A stretch of 64,000 nucleotides of DNA from positions 62,179,858 through 62,243,857 of the forward strand of contig CM039464.1 in assembly GCA_022414725.1 (NCBI GenBank), read 5' to 3'. A program made the position numbers and the translations under genes. A model generated the notes under the pieces. That model searched no databases and was not told where the DNA came from. It saw nothing but the letters and a program-made list of their open reading frames with translations. Below are positions 1-11,560 of the stretch, in pieces. The stretch's first letter is position 1. Each line of letters begins with the position of its first letter. The stretch comes from Microglena sp. YARC. Taxonomy: Eukaryota > Chlorophyta > Chlorophyceae > Chlamydomonadales > Chlamydomonadaceae.

Positions 1-37
1 GCACGATACATATCGTGGTTAGGAATATCGCTGATTC

Positions 38-187
38 ATATACCATATCTGATCATATGAACATGCTAAACACAGTTCTGATAGAAGTGATGGGTATGCA
101 ACACCGCTCCAAACTTTACATGATTCACGTTTATGGGGTGTCCGCGTTACCAAACACTAACTTTGATCATCAATATCTCACGGCATA
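38..187 (+). repeat. Host dispersed repeat, copy 1 (left flank of the Copia element)
   Basis: About 150 bp reappear at 4,813-4,957 with roughly 80% identity; both copies share the stretch from 'atgctaaacac' through 'cacgtttatggggtg' to 'tgacggcata'. The Copia element inserted at the end of copy 1. No coding function is recognised; a short open frame in both copies is not convincingly conserved. Confidence 0.6.
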
Positions 188-432
188 TGTTATAAGACCG
201 GTTCTCCTGGTCCAGCTAGAGTGTCTTGGGGCGCCAGGCCTTCCGCCTGGAAGCTTCCATAGTAGTGCCTCCGCCCGTTAGGACCGGCACCTACCGGCGG
301 CAGTACCCTGAGGTACTGTCGCCTTTCCCTTATCCTTTCCTTGTCGCTTGACAAGCCATCACGATTGTAAGCTCAGCGCCCTAGTCCATTGCCTGTGTCA
401 GTACTAACGATATAATACTCCGGAAAGCTAAA
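188..432 (+). repeat. 5' LTR of the Copia element
   Basis: 245 bp, starting TGTTATAAGACC and ending GCTAAA. It differs from the 3' LTR by one 3-bp deletion and a few substitutions. The following bases (433 on, 'ggtttcag') only loosely resemble an initiator-tRNA primer site. Confidence 0.9.
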
Positions 433-561
433 GGTTTCAGTTCATCAATACTTTATTTCTTTTTAGCCCTTCCTGTCACGGTCGGGCACGTCCCTTCAGC
501 CTATTTGGCATACCCCTGGACTGTAACATAAATACAATGGAAAAAAAAAAAAAAGGCAAGT

Positions 562-1785
562 GACTTAAAAGACATAGATCCCATCAAAGTCCTCACAGCC
601 TCTGGCCACACCTACATTACAAAATCTGGCACAGCCCTCATCAGAGGAGAAAATGGGAAACTTCACAACCTCCTCAATGTCCACCTTAACTCAGACAAGA
701 ACACACCCAACTTGTTCTCAATGGCATCAGCTATCAAAAATGTACCCAACATGGAAATCAAGTTCACATCTGACAAAGGCACCATGACCATCAATAACAA
801 AATCATCATCTCAGGATCCAAAAGACGACTCCTGTACCTAGTTCCTGTAGTCAAACATGACCCTACACTAATAAGAGGATCAGAATACACCACAGCTGTA
901 GCAATGGCAGCTGTCTCCAGAAAGACACCTATGACAGCTGAACTACAACACATCAGATTAGGACATCTGGCCTATAGTTCCTTAGCAAGAATGGCCTCAG
1001 AAGACATGGTCATTGGAAACGACATCACCTCATCTGCATTTAGGAAAATGAGTAAGCAAACCTGTGAGATCTGTATTCTCTATAAGATGGACAAAAACCC
1101 GTACCCCACATCTCACACCAGAGCTACCAGACCCATGGGACTCATTCACATTGACATGAGTGGAAAAATGAAAAATCCTAGCCTAAATGTCAGCCTCTAT
1201 TACCAAGGAATTCTAGATGATTACTCCAAATACTCCATTGTTACATTTCACAAAACCAAGGATGCAGTAGCCAATGCTACAATCAATGAGCTTGAACGGT
1301 ATGAAGTCCACACCCAGAACAAAATTGGAACCATTTTTTGTGACAATGGATCAGAATACATTTGCAACAAATTCAAAAATTGGTGCAAGAGGAAAGGAAT
1401 CACCCTCAACTTCACAGTTCCAGGCAACCCTTCTACAAATGGTGCAGCAGAGCGCCTGAACAGAACCCTGCATGACAGGTCCACAGCCCTTCTCCTCTCA
1501 TCTAAATTCCCCAACAGGTACTGGGCAGAAATGGTCAAAAATGCAAGCATCCTCAGAAACCTCTCACCAACCTCTGAATCCGACAAAACACCCTATGAAC
1601 TCTTCCATGGCATCAAGCCTAAGATAGATCACCTCAGGACTATTGGCTGTACTGCATATGTACATGTTCCACCTAAATCCAGAGATTTCAAGTTCTCACC
1701 CTCAGCCAAGATTACCAGGCTCATTGGATACTCAGACTCAAGAAAAGCCTACAGAGTGGTAGACTCCTCACACAAAAAGTTTTGA
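562..1785 (+). pseudogene. Copia pol, part 1: protease end, GAG-pre-integrase and integrase
   Basis: The open frame runs from the poly-A junction to a stop at 1,783-1,785. Bases 562-711 encode the last part of a Copia aspartic protease (pattern V-x-TASG ... LLNVHLNSDKNTPNLFS), without its catalytic Asp. Next come the HHCC zinc region (HIRLGH, then CEICILYK) and the integrase core with its acidic triad: HIDMSG, FCDNGSEY and NPSTNGAAERLNRT. The integrase would insert the cDNA copy into host DNA. No start codon remains, and a frameshift near 1,783 separates it from the linker. The domain call is firm; function is lost with gag and the broken downstream frame. Confidence 0.9.
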
Positions 1786-2241
1786 CGCCAGAGACATAAC
1801 TTTCAATGAATTTGAAAATCTGGCAGGTCAAAAAGGATTCCCAGGTGCAGACGCTGTGGTACTAGGCAACTATGAAGATGATATCCCAGTTGAAATTGAT
1901 GAAGATGATCCTACACCACCTGTCCCTGCTATCCCCACCCAGTCTGAACTCATAGAAAGAGAATACATCCTTGCCAGACAAGCTAAGTATCAGACCAACC
2001 CACAAGTGTGGGGCCTACCAGACAACCTCTCTTCTAATCCTGACACAGTGTACCAACCTACCTTCACCATACCAGCACCCACCCTCACACCAGCAGCCAG
2101 TACACCCAATTACAAAATTGTTGAACAAGGAGATGAACACATCCCTCAGGAAAATGATGATCCCCTAACCCCCCATCTCCACCGCACCAGGAACAGCCTA
2201 CACCTCCAAGTCCTGACATTTCCCCACCACCAGAAGTAGAC
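1786..2241 (+). pseudogene. Copia pol linker between integrase and reverse transcriptase (shifted frame)
   Basis: The pol reading continues from DARDITFNEF through an acidic, Pro-rich linker in a different frame (second codon position relative to the integrase). It returns to the original frame near 2,162-2,170, at a run of C. Two single-base-type slips are the simplest explanation. The linker has no catalytic motif. Confidence 0.75.
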
Positions 2242-3886
2242 CCATCACTAGTTGAACCTAGAAGAACTGGCAGAGAAAGGCACTCACCCAACTTTCTAGC
2301 ATTTCTAGCTGCAGACCAATTCATCATTCCCAAAAATGAAAAAGAAGCCCTCTCTAGCCCCCAAGCCAAAGAATGGAAAGCTGCTATGCAAGAAGAACTA
2401 GCAGCACTTGCACAGATGAACACCTGGTCCCTCTCAGAACTCCCACCAGGAGCCAAGGCTATAGGAACCAAGTGGGTCTTTGACATCAAACAGTCAGTTG
2501 ATGGAGAAATTGTCAGGTACAAAGCAAGACTAGTTGCCAAAGGGTATGCCCAACGCCCGGGCATGGACTATGATGAAGTTTTTGCACCAGTGGCCAAACA
2601 TGCTACCATTCGTTACATCCTCTCAATGGCAGCAACCCCCAAGGCATATCTAGCACAGTTAGACGTTTCCACAGCCTTCCTCAATGGCATAGTTGAAGAA
2701 GAACTGTACTGCACCCAACCACCAGGATTCGAACAGGACCACAGGGTCTGCCGTATGTGGAAATGCCTTTATGGCCTCAAACAAGCTTCTCGCCAGTGGT
2801 AACTCAAAGTAAAAGAAGATATGACAGCCATAGGATTCAAAGAAGTAGACGTAGACCAAGGTCTATTTGTGCTCCCCAACTCAGCTAACAAGCGCATCAT
2901 CTGGGTACTCCTCTGGTTTGATGACTTCCTTATGCTGTCCTTTGACAAAAACATCCTAGACAAGTACAAAACCACCATCATGACGCTGTACAAGACTAGA
3001 GACCTCGGTGACCCCTCAGTGTTTGTTGGCTATGAGATCACAAGAAATGCATCAGCTGGTACCCTCCACATCTGCCAGTCAAGGTTCATCCAGGACCTGC
3101 TGCGTGCCCACAACATGCTCCCTGAACCCAACAGCACCAGATTCCCTGTGCCCCTCCTACCAGATGCTCTCCTGCCCTATGCTGGCAAAGATGCCCCAGC
3201 CACAGGCCTACCCCTTGCCCAAATTGTGGGCTCCCTCAACTACCTGGCAGTTATCACAAGACCTGACATTGCCCAAGCAGTCAACAGATTGGCCAGGCAC
3301 AGTGCACACCCGTTGCATGAGCACATGGAAGCTGCAACTGGTATCCTCAAGTAACTGTCTAGTACACCAGACCATGGAATCACCTACACCTTCTCCAACA
3401 AACCCCTCATTGGTTACTGTGATTCTGACCATGCTGCCTGCCCAATCACAAGGAAGTCCACTACAGGTTTTTTATTCCTCAACCAAGGGGGAGCAATCTC
3501 ATGGGCATCCAAGATCCAGGCATCTGCTACAGCCTTGTCCACTACAGAGGCTGAGTTCATGGCAGCTACCTCTGCAGCCCAGGAGGGAATGTGGTTGAGA
3601 AAACTACAACACTCTGCCACAGGCATAGTTCCCCCTGCTCTCACCATTAATGGTGACAACCAAGCTGCCCTTAGTGCCTGGAACCAAGAGAAGCTGTCAT
3701 CCAGACTGAAGCACATGGAGACCAGGTTCTACTTCCTCAAGGAACAATCAAAGAAAGAGGGCATCAAAATGAACTGGATCCCAACTGCTGCCAACATGTC
3801 TGACATGCTCACCAAAGCTCTGCCCAGGGCCAAGTTCTGTGACTTCAGAGAGAAGATTGGCTGCATTGGCAAGCTCAAAATGGAAT
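2242..3886 (+). pseudogene. Copia pol, part 2: reverse transcriptase and RNase H with two in-frame stops
   Basis: This segment is in the same frame as the integrase. The reverse transcriptase shows KWVFDIK, RYKARLVAKGYAQ, YDEVFAPVAK, QLDVSTAFLNG and CLYGLKQASRQW. The catalytic box reads WFDD where Copia normally has YVDD. RNase H follows: GYCDSDHAACPITRKSTTG, STTEAEFMA, and DNQAAL, then the usual tail ending at 3,884-3,886. Stops TAA at 2,800-2,802 and 3,352-3,354 each replace a normally conserved Tyr (after RQW and after GILK). These enzymes would copy element RNA into cDNA and remove the RNA strand. The stops disable this copy. Confidence 0.92.
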
Positions 3887-4488
3887 AACTCTAGAAGCTT
3901 TGACCAAAAACCTGTGATATAGCATCACTCATATCCTTGATCATGGGGAGATACTTGCCGTCTTTCGTTTTCCAGCTTCCTGCAAGGTCCCTTGCAGTCC
4001 ATTCCTGACTCCTCCCTATGGCCCCATAGTGAGCCCACCTTGATCTTAAGATCCTGACTTATGATACTTTATAGATGATACTGGAAGTACCTCACTATAT
4101 CCTTCCATCTGGAATGATAGTCATGAGACAGCGGGGGCCGTCTACTTTAAAGTAGTTTATTGATGGAAATCAAACAGATTGCTATCCAGCCCTTTTAGCT
4201 GAACAAAGCCCTATGGCTGCCCCTTCCTGGCAGCTCCACAGCTGGAATCCAGTCCTACCTAGATAATAGATAATAGTCACTGTACTGCCTCTGCCCCTTG
4301 TTCCCCTCTTGATGTACTTGCATATGCCCCTCAAAGTGCCGTTCATTAGCGAACACTGGCCAAACCAGAAGCCTATACCCTGGGCTCTCCTATGCACCAG
4401 TTATCTATTTTCACTCTAGCTTCCCTTTCCCTAGAACCTCCTAATTCCAGGAATTCTTATGAATTAAGAATACCAGGAATTGGGGGGA
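3887..4488 (+). other. Copia 3' untranslated region with polypurine tract
   Basis: No coding signal is visible between the end of pol and the 3' LTR. The G-run next to the LTR at 4,481-4,488 is the likely plus-strand primer. Confidence 0.6.
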
Positions 4489-4736
4489 TGTTATAAGACC
4501 GGTTCTCCTGGTCCAGCTAGAGTGTCTTGGGGCGCCAGGCCTTCCGCCTGGAAGCTTCCATAGTAGTGCCTCCGCCCGTTGGGGCCGGCACCTACCGGCG
4601 GCAGTACCCTGAGGTACTGTCGCCTTTCCCTTCTTATCCTTTCCTTGTCGCTTGACAAGCCATCACGATTGTAAGCTCAGCGCCCTAGTCCATTCCCTGT
4701 GTCAGTACTAACGATATAATACTCCGGAAAGCTAAA
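4489..4736 (+). repeat. 3' LTR of the Copia element
   Basis: 248 bp, the partner of the 5' LTR at 188-432, followed by the GCATA target duplication. Confidence 0.9.
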
Positions 4737-4812
4737 GCATACTTCGAATCAGGTTGTAATCGACAAGTTTACCTATTCATATACCATACCGTATGTCCAT
4801 ATACCGATATGA

Positions 4813-4957
4813 TACTGGGAACATATAAATGCTAAACACACTTATAATCGAAGTGATGGGTATGCCACAACGCACCAAACTTTACATAATTCACGTTTAT
4901 GGGGTGGTTGCGTTTCCTAACATCTTTATTGGTCATCAATATCTGACGGCATACTTA
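4813..4957 (+). repeat. Host dispersed repeat, copy 2
   Basis: Imperfect second copy of the repeat at 38-187, now just to the right of the Copia element. The two copies were probably neighbours before the insertion. Confidence 0.55.
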
Positions 4958-6670
4958 GAAGCAAGTTGCATTCAACTTGTGAGCCTACCACAGATGAACA
5001 ATTATGAGTGCCCAAACAAATTATATCATCATGCAATTAAATCAAATTAAATTAAAATGAAATCAAATTAATTCAAATCCATTGCTAATTCAAGCATTTT
5101 CATTCGGAACGTGCCTCCAGGCGCCCTTTAAGAAAGAAGGGACTACCCCCATTAATAGCCCGTCCGTTAGTCAGTTACACAACGGTTTCATGAGAAACAT
5201 AAAAACTTGAATATTCTACAGTTTAGAACAATTATAAGGCTTATTAGTAGTGTACACATTCTCACGAGATCACATATGTGCATCGCAATTCAAGAAAAGG
5301 AGCTAAGGTTTCTTTTTTGGGGGCCAAAAGCTACAATTAACGGGTAACATTTTTCAACATTTTAGTACCATCCAAACATGTGCGCAGATATAGGTTTGGG
5401 AATTGGGAGCAGAATTTTCGTCAAAACTTCGAGGCGAAACATGTAAGCATCACAATGGACGAAACATTCCCCTCAGGCACTTCTGCTAGGATTAGCACGC
5501 GGACCTCATCTCAGGGCTGTGCGGTGGGGTGGGCAGGGGCAAGCCACGCCTACTGCCGTCGGCCAAAATCACTTGCGTGTACTTCGACAGAAGATGCCCC
5601 CTGCACTGAGAGTAACCCTTCTTTCCGCGAGTGCAATACCTTTAATGCGTCCACTCATCTGTTTGGCGTTTCCGCCGACCTTGGTGCTTGCGCACAGACC
5701 GAGATTGGAGGCGGTAGATGAACAGGCGGCTGGTGAACAGCAGACGCGGACCGCCAGCGTGGCCGCCCTGCGGCCACGACCTGAACGGCACAAACCGCCC
5801 GGCACAAACATGCAATACCTTAAAATACAAATAACAAATTCCTTCAAATCAACCCGACCAACGACGGGTAGACACGATCAACCAAGTCACGTTAGTGCGT
5901 TCACCCACGATTAATCCAACGATGGTTAGACCCGTCCAGACATTTATCCACTAACGACCCGTTCAGACGTTAACCCACGCTCGATCCGACGACGGTTACA
6001 CCCGTTTACACGTTCAACCACGTAAGGTTACTGCGTTCACTTACGATAAATCCAACGACGATTAGACCCATTCAGACATTGATCTACGTTGAGCCCATAC
6101 AGCCATCGATTCGATACAATACAAGTACATTAAAGTTAAATACATGCAATCCAATTCAAATTCATATATGCAAATTCATATATGCAAATCAATACAAGTA
6201 AATCAATTAAATGCATTCAATTCACGTAAACGCAATTCGATTTGCTGATGTTTGGACTCGGCAGTCCAGTCACCTCGAAGGATAAGGCAGTCACAGCCGG
6301 AGGGTTCAAAACCCCAATCTATGAGGGAACGGTGCAACTGTGTACCAAAGTGCGGTATACGAGACACACATTCTGCATGAACAGCCACGAGGGCAGCAAC
6401 ATGGTTAGACACACCGCATGCCCCCTAGACAGAGTTGGAACCTTTCAGTCGTAGTTGTTTACACAATAGAAGACTATGAGAGAAGATAGCTAATACGCGT
6501 AACAGGCGCAATCATATAGAAGTCGGATGCGTATTGCAAGGCACTGCAGTCACGTGCAGGCCATAGCTAGTCTATGGCCTGGCGGCAGGCAACACGGGAC
6601 CTGGAGGGAACAGGTACCGGTGTGCATCATGCCAACTCAGCAACCGACGTATGTCGGATAATAATAGAAC
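4958..6670. other. Intergenic, no gene recognised; degenerate repeats near 5,850-6,110
   Basis: No open frame here looks like a known protein. Around 5,850-6,110 a degenerate unit of roughly 110-120 bp recurs, with phrases such as 'gttagacccgt', 'cacgtta' and 'tccaacgac'. The rest (AAT-rich near 5,030-5,080 and 6,110-6,240) is low complexity or unique. Confidence 0.4.
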
Positions 6671-6835
6671 CAGGGTACTACATCTTGTCAAATTGGTCAG
6701 CGCTTTAAGCGCACAAACGTCAAATTGGTCAGCGCTTTGAAGTGCAAAAAGCTCATGACCTGCGCGCTACGCCCACAGGGAGTTGTACAAAGTGTGCGCA
6801 AAATCCCGCTGCCGCGCGCGCTTTGTAGTACCCTG
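6671..6835. mobile_element. hAT-like MITE, family 1 (CAGGGTACT ends)
   Basis: 165 bp bounded by a 12-bp terminal inverted repeat, CAGGGTACTACA / TGTAGTACCCTG with small mismatch. The inside carries the family's short GC palindromes (GCGCTTTAAGCGC). No clean 8-bp duplication is seen at this copy. It matches the elements at 16,135 and 28,561, of which the former has a perfect 8-bp duplication. Confidence 0.7.
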
Positions 6836-7423
6836 CACCGCTGACCCCCTAGTCAGAGTTGGAACCGGATCTCCAGATCTATCACACAGCAGCTCGAAGT
6901 GACAAAAAACCTAGTGGCAGTGGGGATCAAAATCCCCAAGGGCAGTCACATCCTGGTTGGATTTATGTACTCCTAAGACCGGCGAAAAAATTAACCAAAC
7001 AGAATGGCAAAAAAATGGTTTTTCTTTCTCTTTTCTTCTCTTTGCATGATGTTCACCCCCCAAAAAATATTTTTATTTTCTTCTTTGTGCATGATGTCCG
7101 TCAAGCCGAGGGCACATTTGGAGTCCAGTAGGGCCCCAAGAAAAATGTCATCATCATCATTATATATATTATAATCATGAAGCTGCACAAAACTCGTTCA
7201 AGGCTGACTGAAAGAAAGAAAGAAAGCAGTATGCCAAGTGGGCGTGTCTTTAGGAAGCTATCCGGAGGGGGTCCTTGGACAACACCAGGGGGGGGAGAAG
7301 GAAGTGGTGGAGGAGGGCGGAAGTGGGGAAGGAAGTGGTGCAGAGAGGAGGGGGAGGGAGCATCGGATGGAGACATGCCTGCACTGCCAAGGATGTCAAG
7401 GTGGAGTTTGTATGAAGGGGACA
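6836..7423. other. No gene seen
   Basis: Mixed sequence with short A, T and GGA-rich runs. Open frames on both strands are low complexity, and nothing coding is recognised. Confidence 0.4.
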
Positions 7424-7610
7424 AGTTCTATGCAGCGTCGGCTGAGAGCAATCGCGAGGGAGCGACAGGCGGCAACGGATGCGAGTTAGTTGTGATACCG
7501 TTGGCTGACGTGTCAGGCTTCAGCGCGGTCAGACGGATGGATGGATGGTCGGTCGGTTGGACGGACAAATGGGTAAACATGGAGGCTCCCGCCCCCTTGA
7601 AGAGGGGGCC
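7424..7610 (+). repeat. Dispersed repeat R1, copy 1
   Basis: Shares 'ctatgcagcgtcg', a 'ggctgacgtgtcaggcttca' core and a 'gctcccgcccccttgaag' end with copies at 19,203, 22,978 and 40,296. All four are in the same orientation. No coding content; origin unknown (possibly a SINE or MITE). Confidence 0.65.
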
Positions 7611-7689
7611 CTGCCAACAAGTGCATGCAGGGAGCAGGTGTAAGAAGGGGGAGGAGCCAAGGGGGGTTAGGGGAGGGGGGAGAGGGGGA

Positions 7690-9615
7690 GGGTGTGTGTG
7701 TGTGGAAGGAGCCAAGGAGGTGTGAGACGGAGGCGGTGTGTGTGTGGGAGGAACAAAGGACGGGGGGAGGCGGAGGCGGTGTGTGGGTGTGTGAGGAGCC
7801 AAGGAGGTATTGAGGCAGAGGCGGTGTTTGTGTGTGTGAGGAGCCAAGGAGGTACTGAGGCGGAGGCGGAGGCGGTGTGTGTGTGTGTGTGAGGAGCCAC
7901 GGAGGTATTGAGGCGGAGGCGGTGTGTGTGTGAGGAGCCAAGGAGGTATTCAGGCGGAGGCGGTGTGTGTGTGTGTGAGGAGCCAAGGAGGTATTGAGGC
8001 GTAGGTGGTGTGTGTGTGTGTGTCTTAGGAGCCAAGGAGGTATTCAGGCGTAGGGTGTGTGTGTGTGTGAGGAGCCAAGGAGGTATTCAGGCGGAGGCGG
8101 TGTGTGTGTGAGGAGCCAAGGAGGTATTGAGGCGGAGGCGGTGTGTGTGTGTGTGAGGAGGCAAGGAGGTATTCAGGCGGAGGCGGTGTGTGTGTGTGTG
8201 TGTGTGTGTGAGGAGCTAAGGAGGTATTGAGGCGGTGGCGGTGTGTGTGTGTGTGTGTGAGGAGCCAAGGAGGTATTCAGACGGAGGCGGTGTGTGTGTG
8301 TGTGAGGAGCCAAGGAGGTATTCAGGCGGAGGCGGTGTGTGTGTGTGAGGAGTCAAGGAGGTATTGAGGCGTAGGTTGTGGTGTGTGTGTGTCTGAGGAG
8401 CCAAGGAGGTATTCAGGCGGAGGCGGTGTGTGTGTTTGTGAGAGTTAAGGAGGTATTGAGGCGGAGGCGGTGTGTGTGTGTGTGAGGAGCCAAGGAGGTA
8501 TTCAGGCGGAGGCGGTGTGTGTGTGTGTGTGAGGAGCCAAGGAGGTATTCAGGTGGAGGCGGTGTGTGTGTGTGAGGAGCCAAGGAGGTGTTCAGGCGGA
8601 GGCGGTGTGTGTGTGTGAGGAGCCAAGGAGGTATTGAGGCGTAGGTGGTGTGTGTGTGTGTGAGGAGCCAAGGAGGTATTCAGGCGGAGGCGGTGTGTGT
8701 GTGTGAGGAGCCAAGGAGGTATTGAGGCGGATGCGGTGTGTGTGTGTGTGAGGAGCAAAGGAGGTATTCAGGGGGGGGGAGGCGGTGTGTGTGTGTGAGG
8801 AGCTAAGGAGGTATTGAGGCGGAGGCGGTGTGTGTGTGTGTGAGTAGCTAACAAGGTATTGAGGCGGAGGCGGTGTATGTGGGGGCAAGGAGCCAAGGAG
8901 GTATTGAGGCGGAGGCGGTGTGTGTGTGTGTGTGAGGAGCCAAGGAGGTATTCAGGCGGAGGCGGTGTGTGTGTGTGTGAGGAGCAAAGGAGGTATTGAG
9001 GCGGAGGCGGTGTGTGTGTGCGTGTGAGGAGCTAAGGAGGTATTGAGGCGGAGGCGATGTATGTGGGGGCGAGGAGCCAAGAGGTATTGAGGCGGAGGCG
9101 GTGTGTGTGTGTGTGAGGAGCCAAGGAGGTATTCAGGCGGAGGCAGTGTGTGTGTGTGAGGAGCTAAGGAGGTATTGAGGCGGAGGCGGTGTGTGTGTGT
9201 GTGAGGAGCCAAGGAGGTATTCAGGCGGAGGCGGTGTGTGTGTGTGTGGAGCCAAGGAGGTATTGAGGCGGAGGCGGTGTGTGTGTGTGTGTGTGAGGAG
9301 CCAAGGAGGTATTCAGGCGGAGGCGGTGTGTGTGTGTGTGAGGAGCCAAGGAGGTATTCAGGCGGAGGCGGTGTGTGTGTGTGTGAGGAGCTAAGGAGGT
9401 ATTGAGGCGGAGGCGGTGTATGTGGGGGCGAGGAGCTAAGGAGGTATTGAGGCGGAGGCGGTGTATGTGGGGGCGAGGAGCCAAGAGGTATTGAGGCGGA
9501 GGCGGTGTGTGTGTGTGTGAGGAGCCAAGGAGGTATTCAGGCGGAGGCGGTGTGTGTGTGTGTGAGGAGCTAAGGAGGTATTGAGGCGGAGGCGGTGTAT
9601 GTGGGGGCGAGGAGC
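7690..9615 (+). repeat. Minisatellite of about 44-50 bp, roughly 40 copies
   Basis: The unit is a variable (GT)n followed by 'gaggagccaaggaggtatt' and 'caggcggaggcg'. The GT run varies in length, while the 'gaggagccaaggaggtatt' core is well kept. Long open frames on both strands (His/Thr/Pro-rich or Arg/Gly/Val-rich) are by-products of the repeat. Confidence 0.95.
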
Positions 9616-9828
9616 CAAGATGAGAGGCAGGTGCTAGAGAGGGCAGCACCAAAGCATAATCTTCACCTACCCATGTTCGAAGGCGATTTTAACACTATTA
9701 TCCCACATCATGTGATGTTTTTTTTCATAGCGTGCGCGAACCTTCAGTTCCAATGTGAAACTCGACCGAAGGCGAGAAAACAGACTTTGCGGGCAGCCCT
9801 GAATAAGAGCGGCCATCCATGCAACAAA

Positions 9829-10612
9829 AGCCTTGAGCATTGGCAGTCGTCGTGGGCTAAATGACATAATCAAAACAGTAGCCTTGAGCATGGGCAGTCG
9901 TCGTGGGCACAATAGCACCATCCAAACAGAAGCCTTGAGCATAAATTTGGCAGTTGTTGTGTGGCACAATGACATCATCCAAACAGTAGCCTTGAGCATT
10001 GGCAGTTGTCGTGGGCACAATGACATCATCCAAACAGTAGCCTTGAGCATTGGCCGTTGACGTAAGCTAAATGACATCATAAAAACAGTAGCCTTGAGCA
10101 TTGGCAGTCGTCGTGGGCTAAATGACATCATCAAAACAGTAGCCTTGAGCATTGGCAGTCGTCGTGGGCACAATGACATCATCCAAACAGTAGCCTTGAG
10201 CATTGGCAGTTGTCGTGGGCACAATGACATCATCCAAACAGTAGCCTTGAGCATTGGCAGTCGTCGTGGGCACAATAGCACCATCCAAACAGTAGCCTTG
10301 AGCATTGGCAGTTGTTGTGGGCACAATGACATCATCCAAACAGTAGCCTTGAGCATTGGCAGTCGTCATGGGCTAAATGACATCATCCAAACAGTAGCCT
10401 TGAGCATTGGCATCTGTCGTGGGCACAATGACATCATCCAAACAGTAGCCTTGAGCATTGGCAGTTGTCGTGGGCACAAAAGCACCATCCAAACAGTAGC
10501 CTTGAGCATTGGTAGTTGTCGTGGGCACAATGACATCATCCAAATAGTAGCCTTGAGCATTGGCAGTTGTCGTGGGCACAATGACATCATCCAAACAGTA
10601 GCCTTGCTCATT
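9829..10612 (+). repeat. 51-bp minisatellite, about 15 copies, open on both strands
   Basis: The unit 'gtagccttgagcattggcag...' is 51 bp, i.e. 17 codons, so several frames stay open: plus-strand repeats of type SIGSCRGHNDIIQTVAL and minus-strand repeats such as NAQGYCLDDVIVPTTTA. A 56-57 bp variant lies near 9,940. No promoter or flanking exon supports coding; a 17-residue protein repeat cannot be excluded. Confidence 0.9.
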
Positions 10613-10726
10613 TGAAGTTGTTGTCAGGTTGTTAAACAGGCGTTTAGGGTGTTTGCCACCTGTTTATATACATCCTTGGTCATCCATGTTGTTGGTGAAC
10701 AGTTGTCACAACCTGAACACCTGTTC

Positions 10727-11292
10727 AACACCATGTGTGGTAGTTGGTGTAGCAACACCTGTTCAACACCATGTGTGGTAGTTGGTGTTGCAACACCTGT
10801 TTACCGCCATGTGTGGTAGTTGGTGTAGCAACACCTGTTCAACACCATGTGTGGTAGTTGGTGTAGCAACACCTGTTCAACACCATGTGTGGTAGTTGGT
10901 GTAGCAACACCTGTTCAACACCATGTGTGGTAGTTGGTGTAGCAACACCTGTTCAACACCATGTGTGGTAGTTGGTGTAGCAACACCTGTTCAACACCAT
11001 GTGTGGTAGTTGGTGTAGCAACACCTGTTTACCGCCATGTGTGGTAGTTGGTGTAGCAACACCTGTTTACCGCCATGTGTTGTAGTTGGTGTTGCAATAC
11101 CTGTTCAACACTATTTGTGGTAGTTGGTGTAGCAACACCTGTTCAACACCATGCGTGGTTGTTGGTGTAGCAACACCTGTTTACCACCATGTGTGGTAGT
11201 TGGTGTTGCAATACCTGTTCAACACCATGTGTGGTAGTTGGTGTAGCAACACCTGTTCAACACCATGTGTGGTAGTTGGTGTAGCAACACCT
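10727..11292 (+). repeat. 38-bp minisatellite, about 15 copies
   Basis: The unit is 'tagttggtgtagcaacacct' followed by 'gttcaacaccatgtgtgg', with 'gtttaccgcc' variants. It directly follows the 51-bp array after about 110 bp of related single-copy sequence. Confidence 0.95.
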
Positions 11293-11302
11293 GTACCTGT
11301 GA

Positions 11303-11499
11303 TATACAACGGTCTAGTCGTAGATCTAATCGCTTGAGGATGAAGAGTCGGGGGTCCGACTCCCCCTTCGGTCGCTCTTAGCGTTGCAGGTCGTTGTCAA
11401 CCGCGATGGTAGTTTGTCCAGTTGAGGTAGGAGACCGCTCCCGACCCGCGTAGGACGGGCTTCCTTAACACCACGCCCCACCAGGCGTTATCATTACCT
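11303..11499 (+). mobile_element. tRNA-derived SINE, copy 1
   Basis: The head carries pol III promoter boxes like those of tRNA: A box 'ggtctagtcgtaga' near 11,311 and B box 'gggggtccgactccccc' near 11,351. A family body ('gcgttgcaggtcgt') and a family tail follow ('ttaacaccacgccccacc', 'aggcgttatcattacc'). The flanks 'agcaacacctgt' and 'agcaatacctgt' look like a near-perfect 12-bp target duplication, but sit in the 38-bp repeat. Confidence 0.75.
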
Positions 11500-11560
11500 T
11501 CAGCAATACCTGTTTAACAGCAGTAGCAGGCTGCTGTAGGCATTTACCAACATCAGTCTC

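Larger units (their letters stand above)
183..4741 (+). mobile_element. Ty1/Copia LTR retrotransposon, defective, with 5-bp target duplication
   Basis: Two direct LTRs (188-432 and 4,489-4,736) enclose a broken pol region in Copia order: protease remnant, integrase, reverse transcriptase, RNase H. The target duplication GCATA is visible at 183-187 and 4,737-4,741. A G-rich polypurine tract (about 4,481-4,488) directly precedes the 3' LTR. The gag gene and most of the protease are missing: an A-run at 541-554 leads straight into the protease end. Pol has two frameshifts and two stops, so this copy cannot make its own proteins. The LTRs differ at only a few positions, so insertion or gene conversion is recent. 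Confidence 0.93.

Noticed and set aside
2800..3354. Altered genetic code with TAA as Tyr
   Set aside because: Evidence rests on two codons of one broken retroelement that also has frameshifts. Kept only as a low-interest observation.
7690..9615. Long His/Thr/Pro-rich and Arg/Gly-rich open frames on both strands
   Set aside because: They are translations of a GT-rich minisatellite, without start context, splice signals or independent conservation.
9829..11292. CRISPR-like regular repeats (51-bp and 38-bp arrays)
   Set aside because: Units are contiguous with no unique spacers, no cas-like genes are present, and the DNA is eukaryotic. They are minisatellites.
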